NCBI RefSeq assembly: GCF_047511655.1
Contig: NC_133390.1
Location: 161,918,583-161,982,582 of the forward strand
Length of the DNA stretch: 64,000 bases
Reading direction: 5' to 3'
Source of the DNA: Castor canadensis
Taxonomy: Eukaryota; Chordata; Mammalia; Rodentia; Castoridae
Shown here: positions 62,595 through 64,000 of the stretch, one piece after another
Numbering within the stretch: the first letter of the stretch is position 1
How the letters are laid out: every line of letters starts with the position of its first letter
The notes under the pieces: generated by a model
Seen by the model: only the letters and a program-made list of their open reading frames with translations
What the model was told of the DNA's origin: nothing
The model's database searches: none
Translations under genes and position numbers: made by a program

Positions 62595-63066
62595 TTTTTT
62601 TTTTTAATGTCTTTTTTTTATTATTCATATGTGCATACAATGCTTGGGTCATTTCTCCCCCCTGCCCCCACCCCCTCCCTTACCACCCACTCCACCCCCT
62701 CCCTCTCTCCCCCACCCCCTCAATACCCGGCAGAAACTGTTTTGCCCTTATCTCTAATTTTGTTGAAGAAAGAGTATAAGCAGTAATAGGAAGGAACAAG
62801 GGTTTTTGCTAGTTAAGATAAGGATAGCTATACAGGGAGTTGACTCGCATTGATTTCCTGTGCATGTGTGTTACCTTCTAGGTTAATTCTTTTTGCTCTA
62901 ACCTTTTCTCTAGTTCCTGGTCCCCTTTTCCTATTGGCCTGAGTTGCTTTTAAGGTATCTGCTTTAGTTTCTCTGCGTTGAGGGCAACAAATGCTAGCTA
63001 ATTTTTTAGGCGTCTTAACCTATCCTCATATCTCCCTTGTGTGCACTCGCTTTTATCTTGACACAA
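62595..63066 (-). mobile_element. 5'-truncated young L1, antisense in ACTR5 intron 5
   Basis: Only the 3' UTR is present. The T-run at the left is the reversed A-tail, and the C-rich tract at about 62656-62722 is the complement of the L1 G-rich tract. From about 62720 to 63040 it matches the reverse complement of the L1 at 28688-29451 with few differences. A duplication of at least 10 bp, AGGTACTTCT, is at 62585-62594 and 63067-63076. It was inserted recently, opposite to the gene. Confidence 0.92.
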
Positions 63067-63318
63067 AGGTACTTCTCACGCATCTATTTGTTCTATGCTC
63101 TGGGGAAACACATCCTTGGGCTTGAAGAGATTTTGAAATGTACTTTCAAAAGATTTCTCTGTATACAACAAACTTGGTGAATTTACCTGTCACTGAAGCA
63201 TTAATGGTCAGCAAGCATTTATTGAGGGTGATTGTTAGCAATTAGTCAGTTACAGTTATATTTGTGAGATAAATTTGTGACACTTTTGCCAATTCTGCCT
63301 TTCAAAAAGTATTTGTAG

Positions 63319-63531
63319 TGGGACACCAGTGGGTCATACCTGTAATCCTAGCAACTTGGGAAGCAGAGATCAGGAGGATCTCTGTTAGAAGCCAGCCCAG
63401 GCAAATAGTTCACATGACCCTATCTTGAAAATACCCAGCACAAAAAAGGGCTGGTGGAGTGGCTCAAGTGGTAGAGCACCTGCCTAGCAAGGCTGAGGCC
63501 CTAAGTTCAAAACACAAGTGTTGCCAAAAAA
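63319..63531 (+). repeat. B1-dID dimeric SINE
   Basis: 'gggacaccagtgggtcatacctgtaatcctagcaacttggg' through linker 'gaaaatacccagcac' to 'ctaagttcaaaacacaagtgttgcc'. Imperfect flanking duplication aaaaagtatttgtag / aaaaagtaatcgtag. Confidence 0.9.
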
Positions 63532-63705
63532 AAAAGTAATCGTAGTATTTTTCAACAATATAATTTACGTAGAATGAAATGAGTAGATACATGTGGGCTG
63601 AAGTTCATATTGGAATTCCACTCAAGCAGTAAGACTGAATTGGATTAATGCAGCTGTAACCTTTAAACTTCACAAGTGTTGCTAACATCCATTTTTTTCC
63701 TGCAG

Positions 63706-64000
63706 ACTGATCCATTCTGGTCTTTGCTATTGTACAATTATTCCCACGAGTATGTTGTAAAGGAGCAGGCTCTGATAGTTACTCTCAATGAAGTATTTAA
63801 ACTAGAAGATGCTGCAAGCACTAAATTGGAGGGTGGGGCAGGGGAGCACAGTTTTAGAGTGTCATCATTTATTGGAAAACACAATAGGGCAAATACAGAA
63901 AGTTCTGTGGCAGTTCTTATGCTGCTTGAGGCTGTGCCAGCAAGCCCTGCTGCTGCTTCTCTGACATGCTTTGGGCAAACTTGTTCTGTTCCTTTCCAAA
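63706..64000 (+). other. Open frame of about 98 codons running off the window, unassigned
   Basis: Directly after the acceptor-like ttttttcctgcag, a frame beginning ACT GAT CCA (TDPFWSLLLYNYSHEY...) stays open to base 64000. It is in the phase needed to follow ACTR5 exon 5, but the residues do not match the ARP5 sequence expected there (TPDLEQ...). It could be a cryptic exon or chance. The minus strand of the same segment also has an open tail (64000-63917) ending TAA with AATAAA following at about 63874-63869. Confidence 0.25.

Overview
This is a mammalian nuclear genomic window. It shows GT-AG split genes, CpG-island promoters and dense retroposons. The most frequent repeat is a 7SL/B1-like monomer joined to a tRNA/ID-like monomer (box-B remnant 'gagttcaaaccccagtaccacc'). 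That points to a non-murid rodent; the form is most like what I recall from Castorimorpha (beaver-like), but this is inferred from memory of SINE families. Two protein-coding genes are recognisable, both on the + strand and in the order known from human 20q11.23: SLC32A1 (vesicular GABA/glycine transporter, VGAT) and ACTR5 (ARP5, an INO80 chromatin-remodelling subunit).

Layout. Bases 1-1.1 kb hold an orphan CpG island with NRF1-like and E-box motifs and no recognised gene. Bases 1.1-39.4 kb are a gene desert upstream of SLC32A1. It contains ID/B1 SINEs, old MIR/L2/L1/MER5-type repeats, one young 5'-truncated L1 (28.69-29.45 kb), a 3'-truncated 7SK retropseudogene with clean target-site duplications (31.26-31.50 kb), and several non-repetitive AT-rich blocks with homeodomain-type TAATTA cores that look like candidate distal enhancers. 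SLC32A1 is complete: CpG island, two coding exons (40791-41183 and 43436-44623), one 2252-bp intron, and a poly(A) signal at 45331. About 5.3 kb of repeat-rich spacer follows.

ACTR5 starts at 51019 beneath a GC-box-rich promoter. Exons 1-5 are present (51019-51393, 52458-52687, 54903-55072, 60272-60489, 61185-61367), encoding residues 1-392. The remaining exons lie beyond the right edge. Its introns carry a long decayed antisense L1 split by later SINE insertions, a young antisense L1, and many SINEs.

The two genes are functionally unrelated: synaptic-vesicle loading of inhibitory transmitters versus nucleosome remodelling. I see no operon-like or mobile multigene system. The most unusual items are the tailless 7SK copy, a three-part SINE architecture that recurs three times, a 315-bp composite insert with 13-bp duplications, an orphan CpG island, a short uORF before SLC32A1, and an unexplained ~98-codon open frame running off the right edge directly after an in-phase splice-acceptor-like site.
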